Shown piece by piece: positions 9,046 through 18,528 of a stretch of 64,000 nt of DNA. The translations under genes and the position numbers were made by a program. The DNA is from an uncultured bacterium (lineage in GTDB: Bacteria > Bacteroidota > Bacteroidia > Bacteroidales > Bacteroidaceae): NCBI GenBank assembly GCA_905215345.1, contig CAJMPR010000014.1, positions 1 through 64,000 on the forward strand, read 5' to 3'. Within the stretch, counting starts at the first letter, position 1. Every line of letters begins with the position of its first letter. Under the pieces are notes generated by a model, which worked only from the letters and a program-made list of their open reading frames with translations, was not told the origin of the DNA and did no database searches.

Positions 9046-9792
9046 ATGGGATTATTAGATGGAAAAACAGCCATTGTAACTGGTGCTGCACGTGGTATCG
9101 GTAAGGCTATCGCTTTGAAATTCGCTCAGGAAGGAGCAAATATTGCATTCACTGACCTGGTGATTGATGAAAATGCTGAAGCTACGGCAAAAGAAATAGA
9201 ATCGTTTGGTGTAAAGGCTAAAGGTTATTCTTCTAATGCTGCGAACTTTGAAGATACTGCAAAAGTGGTAGAGGAAATCCAAAAAGACTTTGGTCGTATT
9301 GATATTCTTGTAAACAATGCAGGTATTACCCGCGACGGTTTAATGATGCGTATGAGCGAACAACAATGGGATATGGTTATCAATGTGAATTTGAAATCTG
9401 CTTTTAACTTTATCCATGCCTGTACACCTATCATGATGCGTCAAAAAAACGGTAGCATCATTAATATGGCTTCCGTAGTAGGCGTTCACGGTAATGCAGG
9501 ACAAGCTAACTATGCAGCTTCTAAAGCAGGTATGATTGCTTTGGCTAAATCTATTGCACAGGAACTTGGTTCTCGTGGCATTCGTGCTAACGCTATTGCT
9601 CCGGGTTTTATCCTTACAGACATGACTGCTGCGCTGTCTGACGAAGTAAGAGCTGAATGGGCAAAGAAGATTCCTCTGCGTCGTGGCGGCACTCCCGAAG
9701 ATGTGGCAAACATTGCTACCTTCCTGGCTTCTGATATGTCTTCTTATGTATCGGGACAGGTAATCCAGGTAGATGGTGGAATGAATATGTAA
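9046..9792 (+). CDS. fabG: 3-oxoacyl-ACP reductase FabG
   Basis: The 248-residue short-chain dehydrogenase probably reduces 3-oxoacyl-ACP with NADPH in the fatty-acid elongation cycle. The cofactor motif TGAARGIG is at residues 12-19 and NNAG at 90-93; the catalytic residues are S143, Y156 and K160 (YAASK). The C-terminus ends 'VSGQVIQVDGGMNM', the typical FabG ending. Length equals that of E. coli FabG (244) within a few residues. It sits between a TetR regulator and a pseudouridine synthase that starts 4 bp later. Other short-chain reductases share these motifs, but identity over the FabG-specific stretches is strong. Confidence 0.93.
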   Translation: MGLLDGKTAIVTGAARGIGKAIALKFAQEGANIAFTDLVIDENAEATAKEIESFGVKAKGYSSNAANFEDTAKVVEEIQKDFGRIDILVNNAGITRDGLMMRMSEQQWDMVINVNLKSAFNFIHACTPIMMRQKNGSIINMASVVGVHGNAGQANYAASKAGMIALAKSIAQELGSRGIRANAIAPGFILTDMTAALSDEVRAEWAKKIPLRRGGTPEDVANIATFLASDMSSYVSGQVIQVDGGMNM

Positions 9793-9796
9793 AAAA

Positions 9797-10474
9797 ATGA
9801 CTGTCGTATACGAAGACAATCATATCATTATAGTCAACAAGACCGCTTCCGAGATAGTTCAGGGAGACAAAACGGGTGATACGCCGCTTTCAGAGACTGT
9901 AAAGCAGTATCTGAAGGAGAAATATCAAAAGCCCGGTAATGTTTTCATCGGTGTAACCCACCGCCTGGACCGCCCCGTAAGCGGTCTTGTTGTTTTTGCC
10001 AAAACCAGCAAAGCACTTCCCCGGTTGAATGAAATGTTCAAAAACAGCGAGGTAAAGAAAACGTATTGGGCTGTGGTGAAGAACCCGCCTCGTGAGCTTG
10101 AAGGTGAATTGGTGCACTATTTGGTACGTAATGAGAAGCAGAACAAGAGTTATGCGTATGACAAAGAAGTGGCGAACAGCAAAAAAGCGATTTTGCATTA
10201 TCGTCTCATCGGTAAGTCGCAGAACTACTATTTGTTAGAGATCGATTTGAAAACCGGACGCCATCATCAGATTCGTTGCCAGTTGGCAAAGATGGGATGT
10301 CCTATCAAGGGAGATTTGAAGTACGGTTTTCCCCGTTCTAATCCGGACGGCAGTATTTGCCTGCATGCGCGTTTTGTGCGTTTTGTGCATCCGGTATCTA
10401 AAGAACTGATTGAGGTGGAAGCCCCTGTCCCGGTTGGTAACTTGTGGAATGGGTTTGAAATGTTACACGATTAA
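9797..10474 (+). CDS. RluA family RNA pseudouridine synthase
   Basis: The 225-residue protein isomerises uridine to pseudouridine in rRNA or tRNA. It has the family signature HRLDRPVSG (residues 55-63) with catalytic D58, and later 'LKTGRHHQIRCQLA', which forms the active site. No N-terminal S4 RNA-binding domain is present, so it belongs to the short RluA/TruC-like group. The start lies 4 bp after fabG, implying co-transcription. The exact target base cannot be read from the sequence. Confidence 0.92.
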   Translation: MTVVYEDNHIIIVNKTASEIVQGDKTGDTPLSETVKQYLKEKYQKPGNVFIGVTHRLDRPVSGLVVFAKTSKALPRLNEMFKNSEVKKTYWAVVKNPPRELEGELVHYLVRNEKQNKSYAYDKEVANSKKAILHYRLIGKSQNYYLLEIDLKTGRHHQIRCQLAKMGCPIKGDLKYGFPRSNPDGSICLHARFVRFVHPVSKELIEVEAPVPVGNLWNGFEMLHD

Positions 10475-10486
10475 ATTCTAATTTCA

Positions 10487-13024
10487 ATGAAAAGAATAAC
10501 GGCTATATCAGGCTTGTTGCTTCTACTGGGGCTGACAAGTCAGGCGCAGGAAAAAGTAACTGAATATAATGTGTACCCTGCCGTTTCGGTTAGAATGCCT
10601 GTTCAGGGCGATAGTATTAACTTTATCGGAGAGAAGTTTACTGCAAAAGAACTTCTGAAGACTGATATTAATCTTGAATTGGATAACCGTTCTTGTCGGC
10701 GTATGTTGGCGGATACAGCCGGATATGTCCGTATGGCGAAGGCGGATAAGGATAATCAGCTTTACCTGTTTGCCACCAATCTCCGTGCGGAACGCTTTAT
10801 GAAAGGTACGCTGAATATATATTCCCCTGCGCGTTTCGAAGTATTTGTGAATGGTGTTTCCAAACAATCTAAAACAACAGCGGAAGATAGTCTTTCACAG
10901 GTTCGTCCTACTGAAGTCAGCCTGCGTCTGGAACCGGAGATAGATTATGAGATTGTCATCAAGTTACTGTCGACGGCCGGTGATAAAGCTCAGCCAGTGT
11001 TGAAATGCGAGTTTAAGAAAGAGAAAGACTTTGCCGCTGTCAGTTATCAGATGAAACCTGATTTGAAAAAACGCTTTGCGTTGTCTAATACGATGTTCGG
11101 TAGCCGCGTACGTTCGGTATCTCTTTCTCCTGACGGTAAATATCTGCTGACCTGTTATTCTGATAACTATTCTTTGAAGCGTTCAAGAACACGCTGTGAG
11201 CTGACCGAGTTAAAGACCGGACGTATGATATTGCCCAATGTCAATGAGAAAGCCCGGTGGATGCCCCGCAGCAATAAACTTTATTATACCGTTACAGGTG
11301 ACCGGCAAAATGATTTGGTTGCATTCAATCCTGTAACTATGCGCGAAGAAGTTGCGCTGAAGAATGTCCCCGAAGGAGATTTTATGTGGTCTCCTACGGA
11401 AGACTATCTGATTTACTCCTCCGATGATGAGGGCGAAAAGGTGACCGGTCCTTTGAAGCGGATTTTACATCCGGATGATCGTATCCCCAACTCCCGTAAT
11501 CGTAATTATCTTGTCAAGTACAATCCCGCCACAGGCTTGTCTGAACGTTTGACTTATGGTAGTCATAGTGTTTATTTGAATGACATATCCCCTGATAGCA
11601 AAAAGTTATTGTGTTCTACTTCCCAATCAAATATTACTAAGTGTCCTTTCTCGCTTACTTCTATATTTGAGATAGACCTTTCTACGTTACAGGTAGACAC
11701 TATAGTTGCCTGGAATCCTTATGTTAACGGAGCTTCTTATTCGCCGGACGGAAAGAAGTTACTGGTTGTCGGCAGTCCGTCTGCTTTTGACGGTATCGGT
11801 CTGAATTGTGGTACGCATCCTATTTCCAATGACTTTGATACCCAGGCATTCATTCTGGATTTGACGACAAGAAAAGTAGAACCGATTACCCGTGATTTCA
11901 ATCCTGCTGTGGATTTCCTGCAATGGAACCGCACCGATGGTTGCATCTATTTCAATACGACGGATGAAGATTGCAAACATATCTATCGTTATAGTCTCAA
12001 AAACGGAAACTTCGAGATGCTTCCGCTCAAGGAAGATATCATCTATACATTTGCTTTGCCGCAGGATAATCCTGGTGTTGCCGCTTATGTAGGAGGTGGT
12101 AATGCCAGCGTAGGTGTCGCTTATACGTATGATACCAAGAAGAAAGTTTCTACTTTGCTTGCCAACCCGATGAAACCCACATTGGATAAAATAGAAATGG
12201 GAACAATGAAAGAATGGAACTTCACGGCAGAGGATGGTACGGTTATTAAGGGTATGATTTGTCTGCCGCCTGCGTTCGATCCGAATAAGAAATATCCGTT
12301 GATTGTTTATTATTATGGTGGCACTACGCCTACTTCCCGTGGAATTACCTCTCCCTACTGTGCGCAACTGTTTGCTTCACGCGATTATGTGGTTTATGTA
12401 ATTCAGCCCAGTGGCGCCATTGGTTACGGACAGGAGTTTTCCGCTCGCCACGTCAATGCGTGGGGAGAGCGTACTGCTGATGAAATCATTGAAGGTACGA
12501 AGAAATTCTGTGTTGCCCATCCGTTTGTTAATGAGAAGCGAATCGGTTGTGTCGGAGCCTCTTATGGTGGCTTTATGACGATGTATTTGCAGACAAAGAC
12601 CGACTTGTTTGCCGCAGCGGTTTCGCATGCCGGAATTAGCAATGTGACGAGTTATTGGGGGGAAGGCTTCTGGGGTTATTCTTATAATTCTGTTGCTGCA
12701 GCCGAAAGCTATCCCTGGAACAATCCTGACTTATTTACGAAGCATGGGGCATTATTCAATGCCGATAAAATCAATACACCGTTATTATTGCTGCATGGTA
12801 CGGTTGATACCAATGTGCCTATTGGTGAGAGTATCCAGTTATACAATGCATTGAAGATATTAGGCAAACCGGTAGAATTTATTACGGTAGACGGTGAGAA
12901 TCACTTTATCAGTGATTACCCTAAACGTGAATTGTGGCATAATTCCATGATGGCATGGTTTGCGCGATGGTTACAGGATAGTCCGGCATGGTGGAATGAA
13001 CTTTATCCGGAAAGACACTGGTAG
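10487..13024 (+). CDS. S9 family prolyl oligopeptidase-type peptidase (exported)
   Basis: The 845-residue protein has a signal peptide (residues 1-20, ending 'SQAQ'), an N-terminal beta-propeller (about 200-560, with WD-like 'SLSPDGKYLL' and 'SYSPDGKKLLV' blades) and a C-terminal alpha/beta-hydrolase domain. The catalytic triad is S692 (GASYGG), D774 (GTVDTN) and H806 (GENHF). Dipeptidyl peptidase IV-type and acylaminoacyl peptidases have this layout; such enzymes trim peptides in the periplasm. It follows the pseudouridine synthase by 12 bp and is followed by a strong terminator. No truncation is seen. Confidence 0.92.
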   Translation: MKRITAISGLLLLLGLTSQAQEKVTEYNVYPAVSVRMPVQGDSINFIGEKFTAKELLKTDINLELDNRSCRRMLADTAGYVRMAKADKDNQLYLFATNLRAERFMKGTLNIYSPARFEVFVNGVSKQSKTTAEDSLSQVRPTEVSLRLEPEIDYEIVIKLLSTAGDKAQPVLKCEFKKEKDFAAVSYQMKPDLKKRFALSNTMFGSRVRSVSLSPDGKYLLTCYSDNYSLKRSRTRCELTELKTGRMILPNVNEKARWMPRSNKLYYTVTGDRQNDLVAFNPVTMREEVALKNVPEGDFMWSPTEDYLIYSSDDEGEKVTGPLKRILHPDDRIPNSRNRNYLVKYNPATGLSERLTYGSHSVYLNDISPDSKKLLCSTSQSNITKCPFSLTSIFEIDLSTLQVDTIVAWNPYVNGASYSPDGKKLLVVGSPSAFDGIGLNCGTHPISNDFDTQAFILDLTTRKVEPITRDFNPAVDFLQWNRTDGCIYFNTTDEDCKHIYRYSLKNGNFEMLPLKEDIIYTFALPQDNPGVAAYVGGGNASVGVAYTYDTKKKVSTLLANPMKPTLDKIEMGTMKEWNFTAEDGTVIKGMICLPPAFDPNKKYPLIVYYYGGTTPTSRGITSPYCAQLFASRDYVVYVIQPSGAIGYGQEFSARHVNAWGERTADEIIEGTKKFCVAHPFVNEKRIGCVGASYGGFMTMYLQTKTDLFAAAVSHAGISNVTSYWGEGFWGYSYNSVAAAESYPWNNPDLFTKHGALFNADKINTPLLLLHGTVDTNVPIGESIQLYNALKILGKPVEFITVDGENHFISDYPKRELWHNSMMAWFARWLQDSPAWWNELYPERHW

Positions 13025-13033
13025 GAAAAAATA

Positions 13034-13076
13034 AAAAAGCCGTTTCCCGGAATAGACAAGAAGGAAACGGCTTTTT
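13034..13076. terminator. Bidirectional terminator between the S9 peptidase and the small peptide gene
   Basis: A 14-bp perfect stem (13034-13047 with 13063-13076) surrounds a 15-nt loop; the arms carry A5 and T5 at the outer ends. It can serve the plus-strand peptidase and the minus-strand small gene. Confidence 0.88.
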
Positions 13077-13094
13077 CTGTTAGTGTGCTTACTA

Positions 13095-13277
13095 TTATTC
13101 GGCCACTTTTGCTGTGTCTTGGACGTTCTCGGCTTTCTGCAAAGTATCCGTTACTACAGTGTCGTTAGACAAAGTTGTTGTCTTACTTGGCTGTTCTACC
13201 GGAGTTTTTGCTTGAGCCAAGAACGATCCGCCACAAACAAACATAAACAGGGCTGCTACTAATACTAATTTTTTCAT
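13095..13277 (-). CDS. Small exported peptide of unknown function
   Basis: The 60-residue product has a textbook signal peptide (MKKLVLVAALFMFVCGG, cleavage after 'AQA'). The mature part of about 37 residues is rich in Thr, Val, Asp, Lys and Glu, with repeated 'TVVTDTLQKAENV' type Thr/Val stretches. I recognise no family. It is a stand-alone minus-strand gene that ends at a strong terminator; 230 bp separate it from the regulator gene upstream, with room for its own promoter. Signal peptide and clean ATG support it as real. Confidence 0.65.
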   Translation of the reverse strand: MKKLVLVAALFMFVCGGSFLAQAKTPVEQPSKTTTLSNDTVVTDTLQKAENVQDTAKVAE

Positions 13278-13507
13278 AATTCATTTGCTTTTAAATGTTG
13301 ATATATATAAGTTGTTCAGTCTATATGTCTTGCTTTTATTGAAGAAAGCTTGACGCTTACTCACACACTATATATATCAAATGACATGCCAGAAATTAGA
13401 AATGCCATGTAAGTAGCTGTAGAATAAAGAGATGTGTTATTACAGACAATACGGGCGTTGTGGAATTATGTGGAAAGTGTGGAACAGGGTGTGGATTTTT
13501 TCCACAC

Positions 13508-14935
13508 TTAGATTTCTATTCCATAGAGTTTGAGCTTGTTGTATAGTGTTTTCCGGTCAATTCCGAGTAATTGTGCTGCGCGGCTCTTATTATATCCGGT
13601 CTGTTTTAACGTTTCTATGATATGTTGTTTTTCTGCTTCTTCATTACGAAGCGGCATACCTGCAGGGGGTACGGCTTGCGCCTGTAATTCGCTGAGTTCA
13701 TCCAGTGTAATAAACTTCCCTTGTGCCAATAGCGTAGCGCGACGGATAATATTCTTCATTTGACGCAGATTTCCCGGCCATTGATATTCTAATAAAGCTC
13801 TGGAGGCTTTCTCGTCAAAGCCGATAAGATGCTTGTCCAGTTCACGGTTAGCCTGGTCAAGGAAGAAGTTTGCAAAGAGGAGGATGTCTTCGTGGCGATC
13901 TTTCAGTTGTGGCATACGGAGGGTAAACTCATTGATGCGATGATAGAGGTCTTCACGGAAAGTGCCTTTCTCTATGGCTTGCTCCAGATTCTCATTGGTG
14001 GCTGAAACCAGTCGTACATCTACCTGTATTTCCTTATTAGAGCCTACGGGGCGTATAGAACGTTCTTGCAAGGCGCGAAGCAACTGTATCTGTACTTCAT
14101 AACTCAGATTCCCTATTTCGTCCAGAAAGATAGTGCCACCGTTGGCGGCTGCAAATGCACCCGTTTTATCAGTCAGCGCACCGGTAAACGCTCCTTTCAC
14201 ATGTCCGAAGAATTCCGAAGCGGCCAGTTCTTTCGGGATAGCTCCACAGTCGATGGCGATGAACGGCTCAGCGGCACGTTTGCTCAGTTCATGGATGCGA
14301 TGGGCCACGTATTCTTTTCCCGTTCCACTGGCCCCGTTGATGAGAACGGACATGTTGGTGGGAGCAACAAGTTTTACATAATTATAAAGCTGTTTGGCGG
14401 CGTCGCTTTCCCCTTCAAGATAATCGGAAGAAGAAAATGTACCTTCTGCATCTTTCTGAGGCAGATTGCCCTTTTCTTCGAAACGCATGGTCTGTTTGGG
14501 TGAAACAGATGGTCTGTTTGGGGTAAACGCATCATCTGTTTGGGGTGAATGCATGGTCTGTTTTGACGCGGTAGATGAGGCACTCAATGCTTCATTCATT
14601 TTCTTCAACAACTCGTCCGGGTTCACCGGTTTGGCAACGTAGTCACATGCTCCCAGTTTCATTGCTTGAACGGCCGACTGTATATCGGCGTAGCCCGTCA
14701 TTATAATAAGAGGAATGGACAGACCGCATTCTCCTAACCATTTCAGCAAATCGATGCCATCTTTGTCCGGTAATCGCAAATCAGATAAAATCAGGTCTAC
14801 GCTTTCCGATTCAATCTGTTTTTGTGCACGGGCAATACTGCTTACCGAACTGACTTGGAAACCTTTTTTGCCGAGCCACGTTTTAAGCATCATACCATAA
14901 GTGATATCATCTTCTACGATTAGTATGGATTTCAT
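13508..14935 (-). CDS. Sigma-54-dependent response regulator (NtrC family)
   Basis: The 475-residue protein has an N-terminal receiver domain (1-120; phospho-acceptor D52 in LILSDLRLP), a linker (about 120-165), a sigma-54 activation AAA+ domain (about 170-400: Walker A GASGTGKE, the sigma-54 contact loop GAFTGA, Walker B GGTIFLDEIG) and a Fis-type helix-turn-helix at the C-terminus (SRAAQLLGIDRKTLYNKLK). It activates RpoN promoters when phosphorylated. No histidine kinase is adjacent on the same strand; the hybrid kinase at 18529 is a candidate partner. The linker is coded by a 22-bp-period repeat array at 14492-14570, which is unusual. Confidence 0.93.
   Translation of the reverse strand: MKSILIVEDDITYGMMLKTWLGKKGFQVSSVSSIARAQKQIESESVDLILSDLRLPDKDGIDLLKWLGECGLSIPLIIMTGYADIQSAVQAMKLGACDYVAKPVNPDELLKKMNEALSASSTASKQTMHSPQTDDAFTPNRPSVSPKQTMRFEEKGNLPQKDAEGTFSSSDYLEGESDAAKQLYNYVKLVAPTNMSVLINGASGTGKEYVAHRIHELSKRAAEPFIAIDCGAIPKELAASEFFGHVKGAFTGALTDKTGAFAAANGGTIFLDEIGNLSYEVQIQLLRALQERSIRPVGSNKEIQVDVRLVSATNENLEQAIEKGTFREDLYHRINEFTLRMPQLKDRHEDILLFANFFLDQANRELDKHLIGFDEKASRALLEYQWPGNLRQMKNIIRRATLLAQGKFITLDELSELQAQAVPPAGMPLRNEEAEKQHIIETLKQTGYNKSRAAQLLGIDRKTLYNKLKLYGIEI
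14492..14570. repeat. 22-bp-period inverted-repeat array inside a coding sequence
   Basis: CTGTTT recurs at 14492, 14514, 14536 and 14558, exactly 22 bp apart, followed each time by GGGG-like sequence. In the first unit the inverted arm AAACAG begins at 14503, 11 bp after CTGTTT, so CTGTTT-GGGTG-AAACAG-ATGGT-CTGTTT can pair in either of two registers. The array lies in the linker between receiver and AAA+ domains. Because 22 is not a multiple of 3, the repeats are read in three frames and give a non-repetitive, Gln/Thr/Pro-rich peptide. Confidence 0.85.
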
Positions 14936-14964
14936 CGCCTTTGCTTTTTATCTCTTTTATGATA

Positions 14965-14972
14965 CAAAGGTA
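14965..14972 (-). promoter_or_regulatory. -7 box upstream of the sigma-54 regulator
   Basis: On the minus strand TACCTTTG matches the Bacteroidetes -7 box about 30 bp upstream of the start codon at 14935. No good -33 TTTG is present at the usual distance. On the other strand TATATTTG (14994-15001) is a similar -7 box for the cyclophilin gene at 15028. Confidence 0.4.
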
Positions 14973-15027
14973 AACCGTTTTGTTTGATTTTAGTATATTT
15001 GCAAACTTAAATTAAACAAAAAGACAG

Positions 15028-15867
15028 ATGAAGAGGAATCTTATTGTATTATTAACTATACTGGTTTGCAGCTTGACGGCTTGCAAATCGGGATCAAAGA
15101 AAGACGGAAATATGGAAAAAGAAACGAAGTTGAAGATTGAAACCAGTGCGGGTGACATCATCGTAAAACTGTATAACGAAACACCGAAGCATCGTGATAA
15201 TTTTATTAAGCTGGCTGAGGACGGTACCTACGAAGGTACCTTGTTTCATCGTGTTATCAAAGATTTCATGATACAGGCAGGCGACCCTGAATCGAAGAAC
15301 GCTCCGAAGGGCAAGCAACTGGGAGCGGGAGATGTTGGTTATACCATTCCCGCCGAATTTGTTTATCCGAAGTATTTTCATAAGAAAGGTGTGTTGTCGG
15401 CTGCCCGTCAGGGAGACAATGTAAATCCTGAAAAGGAATCATCCGGATGCCAGTTTTATATTGTGACCGGAAAGGTATATAATGATTCTACTCTTCTCGG
15501 TATGGAGCAACAGATGAATCAGGGACGTTTGAACAACGCTTTCAATGCTTTGGCTCAAAAGCATATGAAAGAAATCTATAAGATGCGTAAGGATGGCGAT
15601 CAGGAAGGGTTGATGAACTTGCAGGATACACTTATTGCGCAGGCCGAAGCACAGGTAGCCGGAGAACCCGAATTCCGTTTTACACCGGAGCAGGTGAAAG
15701 CATATACCACTGTCGGTGGTACACCGCATCTGGATGGAGAATATACTGTATTCGGTGAAGTGGTTGAAGGCATGGATGTAGTAGATAAGATTCAGAAAGT
15801 AAAGACTGACCGTAGTGATCGCCCTGAAGAGGATGTGGTGATTAAAAAAGTTACTATACTGGACTAA
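15028..15867 (+). CDS. Cyclophilin-type peptidyl-prolyl isomerase, lipoprotein
   Basis: The 279-residue protein catalyses cis-trans isomerisation at proline and helps protein folding in the envelope. A lipoprotein signal (residues 1-19, lipobox LTAC) is followed by the cyclophilin domain: 'DIIVKLYNETPKHRDNF', 'GTLFHRVIKDFMIQAGD' and 'SSGCQFYIVTG'. An insertion of about 70 residues (about 165-230, helical and charged) interrupts the domain before the final 'GEYTVFGEVVEGMDVVDKI'. Such inserts are common in Bacteroides cyclophilins. It is the first gene of a plus-strand run with M16 peptidase and MATE genes, though 77 bp separate it from the next. Confidence 0.92.
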   Translation: MKRNLIVLLTILVCSLTACKSGSKKDGNMEKETKLKIETSAGDIIVKLYNETPKHRDNFIKLAEDGTYEGTLFHRVIKDFMIQAGDPESKNAPKGKQLGAGDVGYTIPAEFVYPKYFHKKGVLSAARQGDNVNPEKESSGCQFYIVTGKVYNDSTLLGMEQQMNQGRLNNAFNALAQKHMKEIYKMRKDGDQEGLMNLQDTLIAQAEAQVAGEPEFRFTPEQVKAYTTVGGTPHLDGEYTVFGEVVEGMDVVDKIQKVKTDRSDRPEEDVVIKKVTILD

Positions 15868-15944
15868 ATAGATATAAATTACGCGAATTATACAGACATC
15901 ATGGTTTATGAGTTTGTGTAGTTCGTGTTTTTTTTACGATATAA

Positions 15945-17174
15945 ATGAAGGTTAACAAACTGACTCTCAATAACGGATTGCGACTGGTACACCATGAAGA
16001 CCTCAGCACGCAGATGGTAGCATTGAACATTGTTTATGATGTCGGTGCACGCGACGAAGATCCTGAACATACAGGTTTTGCTCATTTATTCGAGCACCTG
16101 ATGTTTGGCGGTTCTAAGCATATCCCCGATTATGATACTCCTCTGCAACTGGCGGGTGGTGAGAACAATGCTTGGACGAATAATGATATTACCAATTATT
16201 ACCTCACTGTTCCGAAACTGAATGTAGAGACGGCTTTCTGGTTGGAGTCCGACCGGATGCTGGAACTGGCATTCAGTGAACAAAGTCTGGAGGTACAGCG
16301 TGGTGTCGTGATGGAAGAGTTCAAACAACGTTGCCTTAACCAGCCCTATGGTGATGTGGGGCATTTGCTCCGTCCTTTGGCTTATCAGGTGCATCCCTAT
16401 CGCTGGCCTACAATCGGTAAAGATTTGTCTCATATAGAACAGGCTACTCTGGAAGAAGTAAAATCATTCTTCTATCGCTTCTATGCTCCGAATAATGCCG
16501 TACTGGCGGTGACGGGAAATATCTCATGGGATGAAACTGTTTGCCTGACCGAGAAGTGGTTTTCGTCCATTCCTCGCAGAGATGTTCCTATCAGGCACTT
16601 GCCGCAAGAACCTGTTCAAACGGAAGAACATCGTCTGACGGTGGAACGTAATGTGCCTCTGGATGCCTTGTTCATGGTTTATCATATGTGTGGTCGGGAA
16701 GATGCCGACTATTATGCTTTCGACATCCTCTCGGATATCCTGAGCAACGGCCGTTCCAGTCGCTTGACCCGTCGGTTGGTGCAGGAGCAGAAAGTATTCT
16801 CCAGTATCGATGCCTACATTAGTGGCACGCGCCACCCCGGACTGCTACATATTAGCGGTAAGCCGGCTACGGGTGTGTCGTTGGAACAAGCCGAGCATGC
16901 TGTACGCAAGGAACTGGAAGAATTGCAGCAATCGCTTATTGGTGAGCAGGAATTGGAAAAGGTGAAGAATAAGTTTGAAGCTACTCAGATATTCGGTAAC
17001 ATCAACTATCTGAATGTAGCCACCAATCTTGCCTGGTATGAACTGACCGGGCAGGCCGAAGATATCGACCTTGAAGTAGAGCGTTACCGTTCGGTTACGG
17101 CAGAACAGTTGCGTACCGTGGCCCGACAAACCTTCCGGGCAGATAATAGCACCGTATTATATTATAAGAGATGA
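15945..17174 (+). CDS. M16 family zinc peptidase
   Basis: The 409-residue protein belongs to the pitrilysin/processing-peptidase family. The inverted zinc motif HLFEH is at residues 47-51 and the third ligand region 'VVMEEFKQR' at 122-129. Two homologous M16 halves follow. No signal peptide is visible, so a cytoplasmic role is likely; one-chain M16B proteins of this size usually work as dimers. Its stop overlaps the start of the MATE gene by 4 bp (ATGA), implying translational coupling. Confidence 0.92.
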   Translation: MKVNKLTLNNGLRLVHHEDLSTQMVALNIVYDVGARDEDPEHTGFAHLFEHLMFGGSKHIPDYDTPLQLAGGENNAWTNNDITNYYLTVPKLNVETAFWLESDRMLELAFSEQSLEVQRGVVMEEFKQRCLNQPYGDVGHLLRPLAYQVHPYRWPTIGKDLSHIEQATLEEVKSFFYRFYAPNNAVLAVTGNISWDETVCLTEKWFSSIPRRDVPIRHLPQEPVQTEEHRLTVERNVPLDALFMVYHMCGREDADYYAFDILSDILSNGRSSRLTRRLVQEQKVFSSIDAYISGTRHPGLLHISGKPATGVSLEQAEHAVRKELEELQQSLIGEQELEKVKNKFEATQIFGNINYLNVATNLAWYELTGQAEDIDLEVERYRSVTAEQLRTVARQTFRADNSTVLYYKR

Positions 17175-18520
17175 AACATTTTTTTGATACCTATAAGCAA
17201 CATTATAAAGCATTACTATTCTTGGGGCTTCCTATTGTGATAGGACAGCTCGGCGTTATTATCCTCGGTTTTGCCGATACCTTAATGGTGGGGCATCATA
17301 GTACCGAGGAGTTGGGAGCCGCCTCATTTGTGAATAACCTGTTTGCGCTTTGCATTATCTTCAGCACGGGCTTCAGTTATGGACTGACGCCGGTGGTGGG
17401 CAGCTTTTATGGGAACCGTCGTTTTGCTGAGGCCGGACAGGCACTGCGATGCAGTCTGGTGGCAAACTCATTGGTGGCCTTGCTGCTGACGGCTATAATG
17501 ACTGTTGTGTACTTCAACATAGAACGGCTGGGACAGCCGGACGAGTTGATACCACTCATAAAACCCTATTACCTGGTATTGCTTGCATCGTTGCTGTTCG
17601 TTATGCTGTTCAATGGCTTCAAGCAATTCACCGACGGTATCACCGATACCAAAACCGCCATGTGGATACTTTTGGGCGGAAATGCGCTCAATATCGTAGG
17701 CAATTACATCCTTATTTACGGTAAGCTGGGTTTCCCCGAACTGGGATTGCTGGGTGCAGGCATCAGTACATTGTTCTCGCGTATCGTGATGGTAATTGTC
17801 TTTGCGTGGATCGTACTTCGTGGTCGTCGTTTCCTTCGCTACCGCATTGGGTTCTTCCGCTTTGGATGGTCGTCCTCTATGTTTAAGAAACTGAACGGCT
17901 TGGGTTGGCCGGTAGGCTTGCAGATGGGTATGGAGACGGCTTCGTTTAGCCTGAGCGCCATTATGGTGGGCTGGTTGGGTACCATTGCATTGGCCTCTCA
18001 TCAAATTATGCTCACCATATCGCAGTTCACGTTTATGATGTATTATGGCATGGGAGCGGCGATTGCTGTGCGGGTAAGTAACTTCAAGGGACAGGGCGAT
18101 GCTGAAAATGTACGCCGTTCGGCATACGCCGGTTTTCATCTTATTATGGTGATGGGCATGGTGCTGATGACGATTGTCTTTGCGTTCCGCAATCAGGTGG
18201 GCGGATGGTTTACGGATAATCTGGCAGTGTCCGGCATGGTGGCTTCGCTGTTCTTACCTTTCCTTATCTACCAGTTTGGCGACGGGCTTCAAATCACTTT
18301 TGCCAATGCCCTTCGGGGTATCTCCGATGTAAAACCGATGATGATTATCGCATTTATCTCTTACTTTATTATATCTTTGCCTGTAGGATATTTCTGTGGA
18401 TTCGTTTTGGGCTGGGGCTTGTATGGTGTTTGGATGGCATTCCCATTCGGACTGACCAGCGCAGGCATAATGCTGTGGATACGGTTTAGGTCGAAGATGA
18501 AGGGCGGAGTAATGAGGTGA
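17171..18520 (+). CDS. MATE family multidrug efflux transporter
   Basis: The 449-residue integral membrane protein has about twelve hydrophobic helices in two homologous halves. Family features include 'PIVIGQLGVIILGFADTLMVG' split over helix 1 and, in the second half, 'GWPVGLQMGMETASFSLSA'. MATE proteins export cationic drugs or metabolites with Na+ or H+. It overlaps the M16 peptidase by 4 bp and precedes the hybrid kinase by 8 bp, so all three are probably in one transcript. Substrate cannot be inferred. Confidence 0.92.
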   Translation: MKHFFDTYKQHYKALLFLGLPIVIGQLGVIILGFADTLMVGHHSTEELGAASFVNNLFALCIIFSTGFSYGLTPVVGSFYGNRRFAEAGQALRCSLVANSLVALLLTAIMTVVYFNIERLGQPDELIPLIKPYYLVLLASLLFVMLFNGFKQFTDGITDTKTAMWILLGGNALNIVGNYILIYGKLGFPELGLLGAGISTLFSRIVMVIVFAWIVLRGRRFLRYRIGFFRFGWSSSMFKKLNGLGWPVGLQMGMETASFSLSAIMVGWLGTIALASHQIMLTISQFTFMMYYGMGAAIAVRVSNFKGQGDAENVRRSAYAGFHLIMVMGMVLMTIVFAFRNQVGGWFTDNLAVSGMVASLFLPFLIYQFGDGLQITFANALRGISDVKPMMIIAFISYFIISLPVGYFCGFVLGWGLYGVWMAFPFGLTSAGIMLWIRFRSKMKGGVMR

Positions 18521-18528
18521 TTTGAAAT

